DNA of 64,000 nt from Chaenocephalus aceratus (Eukaryota > Chordata > Actinopteri > Perciformes > Channichthyidae), in the NCBI GenBank assembly GCA_023974075.1, contig CM043797.1, positions 33,786,639-33,850,638 of the forward strand, read 5' to 3'. Position 1 is the first letter of the stretch. Every line of letters starts with the position of its first letter. Below the pieces are notes generated by a model that did no database searches, had not been told where the DNA came from, and saw nothing but the letters and a program-made list of their open reading frames with translations. Shown here piece by piece: positions 63,932 through 64,000 of the stretch. A program made the position numbers and the translations under genes.

Positions 63932-64000
63932 CAGTGGCGGGCCGCTCCTCCAAATCAAGGCTAAGTGGCGGATTCATCAGTGCCCTGTCTAGATAAAACA
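63932..64000 (+). mobile_element. Possible left end of a hAT element cut by the window edge
   Basis: CAGTGGCGGGCCGCTCCTCC followed by AAATCAAGGCTAAGTGGCGG resembles the start of a common fish hAT family. The eight bases before it are TACTTTGG, which should reappear after the right end beyond this window. Confidence 0.45.

Overview
The window looks like vertebrate, and most probably teleost, nuclear DNA. It has long (TG/CA)n microsatellites, tRNA-headed SINEs of two types common in ray-finned fish, many short hAT, PIF/Harbinger-like and TTAA-target DNA transposons, and almost no open reading frames beyond chance length. A percomorph fish is my best guess from the style of the SINEs, but this is an inference. 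No complete protein-coding gene can be supported. The window is best read as a large intron or a gene desert. The only ordinary coding piece I would put forward is a possible last exon at 6485-6579 (+), with a good splice acceptor, 30 codons and tandem stops. I do not recognise the protein.

Layout. 1-1.2 kb: microsatellites and plain non-coding DNA. 1.23-4.41 kb: a 3.2 kb foldback-type DNA transposon whose two inverted arms each carry the start of a THAP-domain gene. 4.75 kb microsatellite; 5.33-5.57 kb SINE (-); 6.5 kb candidate exon; 8.09 kb IRF-type motif; 8.3-16.3 kb non-coding; 16.29-16.58 kb second SINE type (-). 16.6-23.2 kb non-coding, with blocks that look like conserved elements. 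23.225-24.208 kb: hAT element with perfect 8-bp target duplication and a transposase start remnant. 24.5 kb microsatellite; 24.9-29.9 kb non-coding; 29.972-30.469 kb solo LTR with a 5-bp duplication; 30.5-36.4 kb non-coding. 36.43-36.88 kb TTAA-flanked MITE.

37.4-39.74 kb: a three-level nest in which a CA-flanked fish repeat is split by a 1.9 kb hAT, which is itself split by a 294-bp hAT MITE. 40.28 kb SINE (+). 41.43-42.35 kb palindromic MITE with 46-bp perfect inverted repeats and a TTA duplication. 42.3-52.3 kb mostly plain DNA, with a probable TTAA MITE end and a LINE-like tail. 52.33-52.94 kb MITE with a perfect 18-bp hairpin. 54.6 kb microsatellite; 56.705-57.695 kb hAT element; 58-63.9 kb non-coding with conserved-looking blocks and two CA tracts; 63.93 kb to the end: what may be the left end of another hAT element cut by the window edge.

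The genes do not form a pathway or operon. The coherent story is genomic: repeated rounds of cut-and-paste insertion, with target duplications that let the order of events be read, set among unique AT-rich DNA holding clusters of homeodomain, E-box and TCF/LEF-type words as expected of developmental enhancers. Calls of conserved elements are impressions from base composition and motif density, not from alignment.
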